Source: Saprospiraceae bacterium (GTDB lineage Bacteria > Bacteroidota > Bacteroidia > Chitinophagales > Saprospiraceae). From it: DNA of 64,000 nucleotides. The DNA lies in NCBI GenBank assembly GCA_028280415.1, contig JANQLV010000050.1, forward strand, positions 1 through 64,000, read 5' to 3'. This document shows, in pieces, positions 26,998-35,276 of this stretch; positions within the stretch are counted from its first letter, which is position 1, and each line of letters begins with the position of its first letter. Made by a program: the position numbers and the translations under genes. The notes beneath the pieces are model-generated. The model did no database searches, had not been told where the DNA came from, and saw only the letters and a list, made by a program, of their open reading frames with translations.

Positions 26998-28659
26998 CTA
27001 TCTTACTGCCGCTACAGGCATATTCTTATCATAATTGCCGGTAATTGTTGGTGTTTGGGCATTCGCTGTATAAGTAGTTACCTTTTTATAAACAAAATTG
27101 AATAGTTCCTGAATAGTAACAATCTTATTCCTGTTGCTATCCGCTTCTCCTTTCAGGCCACGGATCAAAAAATGGCTGTAAATCCCCTGGCGCAAGCCTT
27201 GGTCTTCCAATGAATACTCATCTCCTTTGGAGGATAAAAGCAAAGCTGTCCCTCCTCTTGAACCTTCAAAAGCGTTATAATAATTAGTCAGTACATTTCC
27301 CGGAGCGCGCATTGCGGTCAATGTTCCGGAGTGACAGGCATCCGCAAAACAGATTTTGTGTTTCGCTTTACTTTCATTAAATACACTTTGCACATCTTCG
27401 TGTTGGAGCTTATTATTAAAGCCATCAAAATCCACGGGAAGGAAAGAACCTTTCAAGCCATGTCCGGAAAAATAAAGCAAGACCACATCGTTTTCATCTG
27501 CCTTCAAAAAAGTTTGACGCATGGCGCTCATGATCTTCATTCTCGTCGCATCTTCATCGATCAGTATTCTGATTTGTTCATCGGGCAGGGCTCCGCCTTC
27601 CGGGCTTTTCAGAAAAGCATAAATATGGTAGGCATCATCATCGGTGTATTTCAGGACAGGCATATGTTTATAACGACCGATGCCAACTACCACCGCCCAA
27701 ATTTTCACTTCCTCATCACGATCCATTGCTATATGCTCCTGAGCGAGCAATTCATCCGGTGCATTGAGTTCATCAATTGGTTTTCCATAATCCCATACTG
27801 CCCCCAATACCCTTCCGGTGGCATAGTACATCAGGCCTTCGCCATGTGGCGCATGTTTTTTCCATTCTCCTACATATTTATCTCCATTTGAGTAATAGCA
27901 GGTCCCCGTCCCTTCAGGCAAGCCATCCTTAAAATTCCCGATCCATTGTGAGCCATCTCCATAGGTGAAGCTACCTCTTTCATCATCACAAAAACCGCTG
28001 TTACAATCCTTCATATCTTCACTGGTAGCTATTGCTTCGTGAGATTCAAAAGTGTTATTGTGATTAGCTTCCTGCTCTCTTCCCTGAAATTTGCCATTCG
28101 CCCAGCTGCCCCCAATCGCAGTACCATCTACTTTGTAAAAAGTACCAGTTCCGTTTTTCTTGTTATTCTTCCATTTCCCTGCATATTTTGATCCATCTTC
28201 ATAGAACATCGTTCCGTATCCATAGAGCTTACCCTGCTTAAAATTTCCTTCATAGCGATCACCATCAGAATAATAATATTTTCCCTTTCCATGTTGTAAA
28301 TCATTGACCCATTTCCCTACGTATTTATCCCCTTTGACAAAAACCATCGTTCCAAAACCGTTGATTCGACTATCCCTGAACTCTCCGGTATAAATATCGC
28401 CATTGGAAAACTCCAGTGTACCCTGCCCTTCCCGGTAATGATTAACCCAGTCTCCCGTGTATTTATTACCATTACTGAAAAAGAGGGTTCCTTCCCCATG
28501 AATTTTACCATTTTTAAAATAACCTACATACTTTGCACCACTCGGATACAAATAAGCACCCTTTCCGTCCCAGCAAGAACCACGGAGGCATTGTGCATAA
28601 GAAAAGGTTGGAAAACTGATGGTCAAGGCTACCACTACCAGGCTGATTAGCTTTTTCAT
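26998..28659 (-). CDS. Exported MORN-repeat protein with caspase-like (C14) protease domain
   Basis: 553 residues. Signal peptide at 1-22 (cleavage after SYAQ). Residues 30-195 carry seven or eight consecutive MORN repeats (YVGYFKNGKIHGEGTLFF, YTGDWVNHYREGQGTLEF), and 230-290 carry two or three more. A caspase/metacaspase-like domain (about 317-550) has the expected dyad: His400 in LLYFSGHG and Cys442 in CFADACHSG. Caspase-family enzymes cut after basic or acidic residues, and bacterial members act in proteolytic maturation or cell death. Here the signal peptide places the enzyme outside the cytoplasm, where the MORN array may bind membrane or protein. No sorting domain is seen, so a periplasmic or outer-membrane location is inferred. 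Confidence 0.92.
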   Translation of the reverse strand: MKKLISLVVVALTISFPTFSYAQCLRGSCWDGKGAYLYPSGAKYVGYFKNGKIHGEGTLFFSNGNKYTGDWVNHYREGQGTLEFSNGDIYTGEFRDSRINGFGTMVFVKGDKYVGKWVNDLQHGKGKYYYSDGDRYEGNFKQGKLYGYGTMFYEDGSKYAGKWKNNKKNGTGTFYKVDGTAIGGSWANGKFQGREQEANHNNTFESHEAIATSEDMKDCNSGFCDDERGSFTYGDGSQWIGNFKDGLPEGTGTCYYSNGDKYVGEWKKHAPHGEGLMYYATGRVLGAVWDYGKPIDELNAPDELLAQEHIAMDRDEEVKIWAVVVGIGRYKHMPVLKYTDDDAYHIYAFLKSPEGGALPDEQIRILIDEDATRMKIMSAMRQTFLKADENDVVLLYFSGHGLKGSFLPVDFDGFNNKLQHEDVQSVFNESKAKHKICFADACHSGTLTAMRAPGNVLTNYYNAFEGSRGGTALLLSSKGDEYSLEDQGLRQGIYSHFLIRGLKGEADSNRNKIVTIQELFNFVYKKVTTYTANAQTPTITGNYDKNMPVAAVR

Positions 28660-28878
28660 TTCTCAAAGGGTTTTATAGTCTGAAAATAGATCAAACAGGT
28701 TTGAAGAAATGTAGTGGTCAAGTCTCTATAGGCGTGCTATTGTTAGTATAGGTAAAAAGATGAAAATAGAACTATTTCAAGCAGAATATATTGTACAAAA
28801 CAGGAAGTTTTCACACTTTTTTATGATAGTCGCTTTTTCTAAACCCGAAAGGATTATACTTAGCTAAAGTTTTTTCCT

Positions 28879-28886
28879 TAAATTTG
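28879..28886 (+). promoter_or_regulatory. -7 promoter box for the DUF4920 lipoprotein gene
   Basis: TAAATTTG fits TAnnTTTG and lies 32 bp before the ATG. The upstream TTTG element is not at the ideal spacing. Confidence 0.45.
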
Positions 28887-28917
28887 CGGTGATTAAAAAA
28901 TCAAATACTATCGGATT

Positions 28918-29436
28918 ATGATTAAGAATATTCTATTTATGCTTTTGATTTCCTGTTTTTTTGTAGCCTGTTCCAGTGGAGAGCAACAAGATAATCAGGA
29001 GGAAAAAGTTACAGATGCCACTGAGCAAAATGAAAAAGCGCCAAGTCAATTTGGCGAGCCCATTACTCAAGATGGTAGCATGTCTTACGACGACTTACTT
29101 GCAAAACTTGCTGAAGTTGATTCTGTGAATACCAAAGTAAGTGGTACTGTCAGTGCCGTATGCAAGAAAAAAGGTTGCTGGATGACAATAGCTTCAGAGA
29201 ATTCTGATACAGAAATGCGTGTAAAATTCAAAGATTATGGCTTTTTTGTTCCTAAAGATATTGAAGGAAGAAAAGTGATCTTTGAAGGAAAAGCGTATAG
29301 AGATGTAACCTCTGTAGAAGAATTGAGACACTACGCAGAAGATGCCGGAAAATCTGAAGAAGAGATCGCAGCAATCACAGAGCCCGAAGAAAATTACAAC
29401 TTCCTAGCCTCAGGCGTACTACTTCTTGATAACTAA
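28918..29436 (+). CDS. DUF4920 domain lipoprotein
   Basis: 172 residues. Lipoprotein signal with lipobox VAC (Cys18), an acidic low-complexity linker, and a compact beta-rich domain (about 45-172; FGEPITQDGSMSYDDLLAKL, VCKKKGCWMTI, VKFKDYGFFVPKDIEG) recognisable as DUF4920. The KKKGCWM motif with paired cysteines suggests metal or thiol chemistry, but the function is unknown. It is monocistronic, with its own promoter and non-coding sequence downstream. Confidence 0.88.
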   Translation: MIKNILFMLLISCFFVACSSGEQQDNQEEKVTDATEQNEKAPSQFGEPITQDGSMSYDDLLAKLAEVDSVNTKVSGTVSAVCKKKGCWMTIASENSDTEMRVKFKDYGFFVPKDIEGRKVIFEGKAYRDVTSVEELRHYAEDAGKSEEEIAAITEPEENYNFLASGVLLLDN

Positions 29437-29483
29437 TAGTAATTGTTATCACACAGTATGACAATGTATCCAGGTTTGTGATG

Positions 29484-29565
29484 AGGAAAATAATTCTTTA
29501 AGTAATCATTCCCCCACACTCCTCAACCTATTTCAAGCATTCTTTATTTAAAGAATTATTTTCCT
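29484..29565. repeat. 18-bp perfect inverted repeat with a 46-nt loop
   Basis: 29484-29501 is the exact reverse complement of 29548-29565. It begins 48 bp after the DUF4920 stop codon. It could be an unusual 3' UTR structure or the relic of a small mobile element. It lacks the tight loop of a standard terminator. Confidence 0.7.
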
Positions 29566-29615
29566 TGCCTGGTACTACATAAAATCAAAGCTTGAGTCAT
29601 TTCCCCCTTTTAAAT

Positions 29616-29654
29616 TAAAAAACCTTTGGCAACTTATAATTAGCTACCAAAGGT
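29616..29654 (-). terminator. Leftward intrinsic terminator of the small-peptide transcript
   Basis: ACCTTTGG (29622-29629) pairs with CCAAAGGT (29647-29654). On the minus strand the hairpin is followed by a run of six T. The DUF4920 gene runs the other way, so this terminator must serve a leftward transcript, most simply that of the ORF at 29935-30072. Confidence 0.65.
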
Positions 29655-29934
29655 CGACAAAGCAATTAAAAATTCAATTTCTTTCTAAATGGCTTATTTA
29701 TAGAATAGTAATATGGATTCAATAAGGTCTAAAAAGGAATTGAGATAAGACTCAACTTACCTCAATCCCTGATAAAATAGATTTTTCCGTTCGTTAACAC
29801 TAAAGCTATTGCAAGATAAAATGATTCGGCATCAGAAGTTTTGACAAATTTTAACCTTCCACGACCTTCATTTTATCTAAAAAAATAGACAATTATTTTA
29901 TAACTTGTTAAATATCAGTAATTTAAACAGACTA

Positions 29935-30072
29935 CTACATTTGCTCAATGTCTGTTTCTATGATATACTGTTCGATTTCAGCTTTATTTTGGTCAACTAA
30001 TTCCTGAGTAGCCTGATCCGAGCCAGTAATGATTCCTAAAGCTAGCATTGCTGTAATAAATATTTCTAACAT
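29935..30072 (-). CDS. Small peptide of 45 residues with hydrophobic N-terminus
   Basis: ATG at 30072, TAG at 29935. Sequence: a hydrophobic start (MLEIFITAMLALGIITGS) then an acidic, Gln/Glu-rich tail (DQATQELVDQNKAEIEQ...). I do not recognise it. Support for expression is indirect: a terminator for this strand downstream (29616-29654), a strong hairpin just before the start codon, and isolation in a long stretch otherwise empty on this strand. It is divergent from the helical-repeat gene at 30282. It could be a small membrane or secreted peptide. A purely non-coding transcript is also possible. Confidence 0.45.
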   Translation of the reverse strand: MLEIFITAMLALGIITGSDQATQELVDQNKAEIEQYIIETDIEQM

Positions 30073-30073
30073 C

Positions 30074-30111
30074 TTTGAACTGTTTTAAATTAAATAAAAG
30101 AACAGTTCAAA
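30074..30111 (-). promoter_or_regulatory. 11-bp inverted repeat in the leader of the small peptide
   Basis: TTTGAACTGTT (30074-30084) is the exact reverse complement of 30101-30111. The structure ends one base before the ATG at 30072. In RNA it would occlude the ribosome landing site, and in DNA it could be a dimeric operator. Confidence 0.6.
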
Positions 30112-30281
30112 ATTCCAGCTTTTTTCTTAAGCCACTAATAACAAAAGCGTAAAATATATGACATCCATTTATATCAAAATTTTATCTTTAAAAAAGCATA
30201 AATTTCTGATTATCAATTAGTTAATACATGTAATGTTGAAAAACATTAAACGAAATTACGAATATTATAAATTCATATATC

Positions 30282-31802
30282 ATGGATCATCTGAAAGAAT
30301 TGATAGGACTCATTACAAAACATAAAATAAAAGGCATAGAAATTATCGGAGGTCCTGACTTTCAGAATAGCAAACTTCAGGAGCTATATGATGGTATTCA
30401 AAAAGGACGCTTTATTACAGATGAAGAGGCGGCAACTGCTATTTATAAAGATGATAAAAATAAAGATTCAAATTATTCAAAACTCAAATCTCGATTGCAG
30501 CAAAGACTAATCAATACTGTTTTCTTTATTGATATCAATAAATCTTCACATAATGAAATTCAACGGGCTTACTATACATGCCACAAAGACTGGGCCGCAC
30601 TCAAAATTTTGATAGGAAAAGGAGCAAGACTAACAGCAATTCCAATAGCTGAGAGAATTCTTCGAAGAGCCGAGAAATTTGAATTTAATCAATTAGCTCT
30701 AGATATTTCCCGATCCCTTAGATTTCATTACTCGGCAATAGACAAAAACCGGAAGAAGTATAATAAATATAATAAGGACGTAAAAAAACACCAAAAAGTC
30801 TTAATGGCCGAGCTTTTAGCGGATGAATATTATGCAACTATTATTAACAAACTTTCATCACGTACGGTCTCAAAATCAGAGATTTCTAAAACGGCTATTA
30901 AATATTCAGAAGAACTCAAAAAAGAGACAGCGGATCTGAAATCGTACAGATTAAATTTAGTAGCACGTATGGTTCATGTGATCAGACATGAAATAGTGAA
31001 CGACTACCACAATGTCATCAAAGAATGTGAAGAAGCCATTAAGTTTTTTGAATCTAAAACATTTCAAGCATCCAAGGTGGCCATTTTTACCTTCCTGTTT
31101 AAAATACTGGCCTGTCACGTTCAACTAAAGCAATTTGAAAAAGGTGAAGAGATAGCAGAAAAGTGCCTGGCAGATATGCCCGAAGGCTCTCCTAACTGGT
31201 TTTATACCCTGGAGCTGTACATCACGCTTTGTTTACATACCAAAAAGTTTCAGGAAGCCTATGAGGTCTATCTCAAGGTTTATACGCATAAAAACTTCAA
31301 AAGACTTTATACCAAATCATTCGAAAGTTGGAAAATTTACGAAGCTTATATCAATTATTTTATTTCCAATGGTGTGATCGAGGTCAAAGCAGATCAACCA
31401 CTTCAAAAATTCCGGATCAATAAGTTTCTCAACGAACTACCAGTCTATTCAAAAGACAAAAGAGGAAAGAATATTCCAATTCTTATTATCCACATTTTAT
31501 TTCTTTTACAACGGGAAAAATATGATGCGGTCATCGATCGGGTTGAAGCAATTACGCAGTATACTTATCGATATTTGAGAAATGATGATACCTATCGAAG
31601 CAATTGCTTTATTAAAATGCTGGTCCAACTTCCCAAAGCCAACTTTCACAAGCAGGCCGTTATCCGGAAAACGGAAAAATACTTTGACAAGCTTAAAAAA
31701 CACCCATTAGAAATTGCAGGACAGTCGGATGAAATCGAGATTGTTCCCTATGAAACTTTGTGGGAATTCGTTCTCGACTCTTTGGATAATAAATTTCATT
31801 AA
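30282..31802 (+). CDS. Uncharacterised helical-repeat (TPR-like) protein
   Basis: 506 residues, cytosolic (no signal peptide or membrane segment), basic and almost wholly alpha-helical. The middle and C-terminal parts look like degenerate TPR pairs (FEKGEEIAEKCLADMPEGSPNWFYTLELY; FQEAYEVYLKVYTHKNF). The N-terminus (LIGLITKHKIKGIEIIGG... FITDEEAATAIYKDD... LKSRLQQRLINTVFFIDIN) is typical of a family I remember as multi-copy in Saprospiraceae, with no known function. No enzymatic motif is seen. It is flanked by a divergent small-peptide gene and followed by two tRNA-like elements on the opposite strand. A regulatory or scaffold role is possible. The neighbourhood looks accessory. Confidence 0.8.
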   Translation: MDHLKELIGLITKHKIKGIEIIGGPDFQNSKLQELYDGIQKGRFITDEEAATAIYKDDKNKDSNYSKLKSRLQQRLINTVFFIDINKSSHNEIQRAYYTCHKDWAALKILIGKGARLTAIPIAERILRRAEKFEFNQLALDISRSLRFHYSAIDKNRKKYNKYNKDVKKHQKVLMAELLADEYYATIINKLSSRTVSKSEISKTAIKYSEELKKETADLKSYRLNLVARMVHVIRHEIVNDYHNVIKECEEAIKFFESKTFQASKVAIFTFLFKILACHVQLKQFEKGEEIAEKCLADMPEGSPNWFYTLELYITLCLHTKKFQEAYEVYLKVYTHKNFKRLYTKSFESWKIYEAYINYFISNGVIEVKADQPLQKFRINKFLNELPVYSKDKRGKNIPILIIHILFLLQREKYDAVIDRVEAITQYTYRYLRNDDTYRSNCFIKMLVQLPKANFHKQAVIRKTEKYFDKLKKHPLEIAGQSDEIEIVPYETLWEFVLDSLDNKFH

Positions 31803-31806
31803 AGCA

Positions 31807-31852
31807 ACAAATCAGAAATACCCGGATCAAGGACCTGGAATTTCTGATTTGT
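31807..31852 (+). terminator. Hairpin after the helical-repeat gene
   Basis: A 13-bp perfect inverted repeat (31807-31819 with 31840-31852) begins five bases after the stop region. There is no strong T-run, so termination is likely but may depend on other signals. Confidence 0.6.
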
Positions 31853-31866
31853 CACTTACACTTTCG

Positions 31867-31984
31867 CTGTGAGAGAAGGATTCGAACCTCCAAGGAGCAG
31901 TTAGCCCCGACTTGCGTCGGAATTTATCCCGGTTTCTCCACCCTCGAGACAGGAGGGCATGGCTGCCTGTTTCATCACCTCACA
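31867..31984 (-). ncRNA. tRNA-like RNA element, copy 1
   Basis: 118 nt. Ends pair as a 7-bp acceptor stem (5' TGTGAGG, 3' TCTCACA) with discriminator G. There is a canonical T arm (GGAGG-TTCGAAT-CCTTC), a D-loop-like segment with GG (AAACAGGCAGC between ATG and CAT) and a 5-bp anticodon-like stem (CCCTC/GAGGG) enclosing CTGTCTC. The region between that stem and the T arm is about 48 nt, far longer than in known class II tRNAs. It folds as a GGAG/CTCC base with an internal CCGAC-GCAA-GTCGG hairpin. The genome does not encode CCA here (CGA follows). The position-based anticodon would be GUC with U37, which does not fit a normal tRNA. The class and function are unknown. About 25 bp upstream is conserved with copy 2. 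Confidence 0.7.
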
Positions 31985-32078
31985 TTTTATTTCAATTTTT
32001 CAAATCATAAACCCGAAATCTAGTCGCCTTATCCTTCAACCTTTTGGGCTTAGGCGCTTATCATTCAGAATTTAATAA

Positions 32079-32199
32079 TGGCTGTGAGAGAAGGATTCGA
32101 ACCTTCAAGGAGCAGTTAGCTCCGACTTGCATCAGAATTTATCCCGGTTTCTCCACCCTCGAGACAGGAGGGCATGGCTGCCTGTTTCATCACCTCACA
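32079..32199 (-). ncRNA. tRNA-like RNA element, copy 2 with encoded CCA
   Basis: Same 118-nt body as copy 1, about 95% identical, followed by an encoded CCA (32079-32081). Most substitutions fall in paired positions and keep pairing: the T stem becomes a perfect GAAGG/CCTTC, the GNRA-capped hairpin becomes CTGAT-GCAA-GTCGG using G-U pairs, and GGAGC-TAACT-GCTCC becomes perfect. The conserved flank upstream (up to about 32224) may hold the promoter. The two copies are 215 bp apart and in the same orientation. Confidence 0.72.
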
Positions 32200-32582
32200 T
32201 TTTTATTTCAATTTTTCAAATCATAATCGCAAACTCCAGTAAACTGATTATGCTTTCATAATTAGAATCTGAAATTCTCTTTTAAAAGATCATTATCATT
32301 TTCGCAATTGACACAGTACAAATTTAAATTAAAAACCTATTATATTACAAATATTTCAATGAAAAAATTAATTTTTAAATTATTCACAACAAAAATAGAA
32401 AATCATTAGATAAATCTAAAATCAAATCAAAAAACCAATATCCGTTTTGATAATTTCTTAATAATTCACTAAAATTTTATAAAATCAACTATAAAAACCT
32501 TATTAAAACATAATTATATCAACAAAATATACACCAAATTAAAAATTCAGCAACGAATTGTTTGATATAAAGTATAATGGTA
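32200..32582. other. AT-rich intergenic stretch without genes
   Basis: After the conserved flank of the tRNA-like copy (to about 32226), the sequence is very AT-rich, with poly-A/T runs. No ORF, RNA or repeat is evident. Confidence 0.5.
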
Positions 32583-32674
32583 CTGACAAAATAAACAGGG
32601 ATAGTGATCACTAGAAATTAAAAAATCATTCGGAATTTTATTCGATTTTCGACTTTAGAACTTCGAAAATCGAA
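32583..32674. repeat. Dispersed intergenic element, copy 1, with 12-bp inverted repeat
   Basis: A 49-bp core (32583-32631, starting CTGACAAAATAAA and ending AAAATCATTC) recurs at 54325-54376. It contains the perfect palindrome TAGTGATCACTA (32602-32613). Just beyond it lies a 12-bp perfect inverted repeat (32641-32652 with 32663-32674, TTCGATTTTCGA). The second copy also has a 12-bp inverted repeat with TTTTCGA-type arms, so core plus hairpin appear to be one unit. Confidence 0.65.
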
Positions 32675-32840
32675 AGTCAATCTCAGCATCCCATTCTCCT
32701 TCGTGAGTGATTAATTCCGTCCAGGCATCTTTTGCAACAAATAGAAATAAAGCATTTTGAAATCGTATAATATGAGACATGAATATCAGTTTTAATAATT
32801 ATATCCATATCCTTAAAAACTGAAAATCCTATATTTGAAA

Positions 32841-33905
32841 ATGCTAAAATCAATCTATACCGCCATTTTTATTATTATTTCTTTTAAAACTTGCATGGAT
32901 CACGCAAGTGCGAAAATGCCTAATGTAGATGCTCCCCCGAAAAAGGCAATGCTCAAAGGATTAAATTTTGTCGCCCCGCCAAGAGCATTCCCCGTCAATC
33001 CAATGCATGCAGTCAAAGAGGTAAATGCTAATTGGATCGCCGTTATACCCTATGCTTATACCATTCAGGGAGAATCGAAAGTTTATTTCAATACCAACCG
33101 GCAATGGTGGGGAGAAAGAGTAGACGGCGTACAAGAGACCATAAAGCTGGCCAAAGAATCAGGGCTAAACATTGTACTTAAACCACAGGTCTATATTCCC
33201 GGGAGCTGGCCCGGAGATTTGAATTATAAAAGTGACCGGGAATGGGATGAATGGGAAAGTGGATATACCAAATATGTGATGACCTTTGCTAAAATCGCCG
33301 CAGAACAAAATGTGCCGGTATTCTGTATTGGTACAGAATTTAAAATTAGCGTACGCAAACGGGAAAACTACTGGCGAAAACTAATCGCTGAAATTCGCAA
33401 CGTTTATTCCGGGAAACTAATATATGCTGCCAATTGGGACGAATACATGGATGTTCCTTTTTGGGACGAACTGGATTATGTTGGTATTAATGCATATTTC
33501 CCTCTAACCGATAGCAAAACACCTGAAATTGATGAATTGAAAAAAGCATGGGTCCCTCATAAAATAGCGATTCGAAACTTTTATAAAAAAGTCAGAAAAC
33601 CGATTGTTTTTACCGAATACGGTTACCTAAGCGTTGATGGATGTGCTTATAATACCTGGGAACTGGAAAGCAAAGTCACCAAACTGGATATCAATGAAAA
33701 AGCTCAATCCAATGCGATCCATGCCTTATTGGAAACTTTCTGGGAGGAACCCTATTGGCATGGTGGTTTCATTTGGAAATGGTTTCCGAACATGCGTGGC
33801 GGCGAAGGGTATAATGCCAGAGATTACACCCCTCAGGGAAAAAAAGGTTTTGAAACGTTGCAAAACTGGTACAGCAAATCGCTAACCGGCTCCAACGGCA
33901 ATTAA
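32841..33905 (+). CDS. Glycoside hydrolase, GH113-like TIM-barrel
   Basis: 354 residues from ATG 32841; a TTG two codons upstream is less likely. N-terminal signal sequence (MLKSIYTAIFIIISFKTC), possibly a lipoprotein although FKTC is a poor lipobox. The rest is a TIM-barrel with GH113/beta-mannanase-like motifs: Glu166 in CIGTEFKI as acid/base, Glu259 in FTEYGY as nucleophile, and the aromatic motifs NTNRQWWGER and HGGFIWKWFPN. Family members cut beta-1,4-mannan or related glycans. The substrate is not evident here and no polysaccharide utilization genes flank it. The 3' end overlaps the convergent DUF819 gene by 24 bp. A TATATTTG box (32830-32837) lies against the start and would give an almost leaderless mRNA. 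Confidence 0.85.
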   Translation: MLKSIYTAIFIIISFKTCMDHASAKMPNVDAPPKKAMLKGLNFVAPPRAFPVNPMHAVKEVNANWIAVIPYAYTIQGESKVYFNTNRQWWGERVDGVQETIKLAKESGLNIVLKPQVYIPGSWPGDLNYKSDREWDEWESGYTKYVMTFAKIAAEQNVPVFCIGTEFKISVRKRENYWRKLIAEIRNVYSGKLIYAANWDEYMDVPFWDELDYVGINAYFPLTDSKTPEIDELKKAWVPHKIAIRNFYKKVRKPIVFTEYGYLSVDGCAYNTWELESKVTKLDINEKAQSNAIHALLETFWEEPYWHGGFIWKWFPNMRGGEGYNARDYTPQGKKGFETLQNWYSKSLTGSNGN

Positions 33906-35276
33906 TTTCATAATTTCTGCACAGGCGATAGCCCCAATTGTTCCGATCCCATAGCCCAGTACTGCCATCAAAGCACCTACCGGTGCCAGCGAAGGACTAA
34001 AAGCAGAAGCTACTACCGGAGCAGAAGCTGCTCCTCCTACATTGGCCTGACTACCAACTGCAACGAAGAAGAAGGGCGCTTTAATAATTTTAGCCGTAAT
34101 CAATAAAATGATCACGTGAACAAGCATCCAGATAATTCCGATGGCAAACAGCCCAAGATTTTTATATACCTCTCCAAGGTTCATTTTCATTCCAATGGTA
34201 GCCACCAGTACAAAGATAAAGATCGATCCCCAGGTAGAGGCTCCTACCCCTTCCAGGCGCCTGGCTTTAGTAAAAGACAAGGAAACCCCGACAAAAGTCG
34301 CAATGACAATCAACCAAAAGAAATGAGACATTAAGGAATGTAAACCCAGACCTTCCAGAGTCGTTCTGGATTTTTCCATAATCGGACCGATAAAGTTTGC
34401 GCCCCAATGCGCCAGACCAACACCCCCAAAGGCTACAGCCATTAATATAAACAAAGTAGTTGTAGTCGGGATTCTGGATACCTGTGCTTTGTAATCTGCC
34501 ATTTTCTTTTTCAATTCTTCTATGGCCGAGCTATCCGCTTTTAACCAGCCATCAATCCGCCCGGATATATTCGCTCCGTAAAGCAAAAATCCCATCCAGA
34601 TATTTGCAACTACCACATCTACAATAATCATTGTGGGAAATATTGGTTGATCTTCAACTTCATAGATAACGGCCATCGCATTTTGATTGGCACCTCCACC
34701 AATCCAGCTCCCCGCTACCGTAGAAAGTCCCCGCCACAACTGGTCATTATCCGCAACAATGATCCAGGGAGCAATTTCCAGAATGATAAACAAGGCAATC
34801 GGTCCACCTATAATAATCCCCAAAGTAGCTGCAAAAAACATGATTAAGGCTTTAGGGCCAAGATTAATCAGTCCTTTGAAGTCAATACTGACACATAGCA
34901 ATACCAAACTCGCAGGTAACAAATAACGGGAAGCGACATAGTAAAGCTGTGAATGACCGGCAAATTGCTCGGTGCCTTCAATCTTATTGTCTATGATCCA
35001 TTGATTAATCTCTGAGTATGACATTCCCTTATTGGGCAGGCTATAACCAAGGTCTGCGAGGTGATCAATTAATCCTGTTTCGTACCAGTGCGGGGCAATC
35101 AGCCCCAAGGGCCAATGTAGTAAAGCGGGTAAAAAATAACACAATAATAAAGCAGGTACATAGGTGTAAAACTTCTTCCAGCCGGGAGAGTCAAGATGAG
35201 AAGTATAAAATACACCGGCAAGGATGATCAGCAAAAATGCAAGTACAACAGCATCGGAAGTAAAAAGGGGTTCCAT
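33882..35276 (-). CDS. DUF819 family inner-membrane protein
   Basis: 464 residues with about 11-12 hydrophobic segments, matching the DUF819 family throughout (VVATIGMKMNLGEVYKNLG; GSQANVGGAASAPVVASAFSPSLAPVGALMAVLGYGIG near the C-terminus; VAGSWIGGGANQNAMAVIYEV in the middle). The small-residue repeated helices resemble a two-fold transporter architecture, so a transport role is likely but the substrate is unknown. It is monocistronic, and its 3' end overlaps the GH113-like gene on the other strand. Confidence 0.9.
   Translation of the reverse strand: MEPLFTSDAVVLAFLLIILAGVFYTSHLDSPGWKKFYTYVPALLLCYFLPALLHWPLGLIAPHWYETGLIDHLADLGYSLPNKGMSYSEINQWIIDNKIEGTEQFAGHSQLYYVASRYLLPASLVLLCVSIDFKGLINLGPKALIMFFAATLGIIIGGPIALFIILEIAPWIIVADNDQLWRGLSTVAGSWIGGGANQNAMAVIYEVEDQPIFPTMIIVDVVVANIWMGFLLYGANISGRIDGWLKADSSAIEELKKKMADYKAQVSRIPTTTTLFILMAVAFGGVGLAHWGANFIGPIMEKSRTTLEGLGLHSLMSHFFWLIVIATFVGVSLSFTKARRLEGVGASTWGSIFIFVLVATIGMKMNLGEVYKNLGLFAIGIIWMLVHVIILLITAKIIKAPFFFVAVGSQANVGGAASAPVVASAFSPSLAPVGALMAVLGYGIGTIGAIACAEIMKLIAVGAG

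Noticed and set aside
31867-32199. Reading the elements as ordinary tRNA-Asp (anticodon GUC), a tmRNA or a standard Leu/Ser tRNA
   Set aside because: The variable region is too long, position 37 is U, the D-arm lacks the usual A21, and no tag-peptide frame or tmRNA pseudoknot pattern is seen. The T-arm and acceptor alone are tRNA-like.
32044-32226. Plus-strand 60-residue frame through the second tRNA-like element
   Set aside because: It runs antisense to a structured RNA, has no homology and is interrupted in the first copy.
32830-32837. Leaderless promoter for the GH113-like gene
   Set aside because: The TAnnTTTG box is a good match but there is no TTTG 19 bp upstream, and AT-rich DNA gives such boxes by chance.
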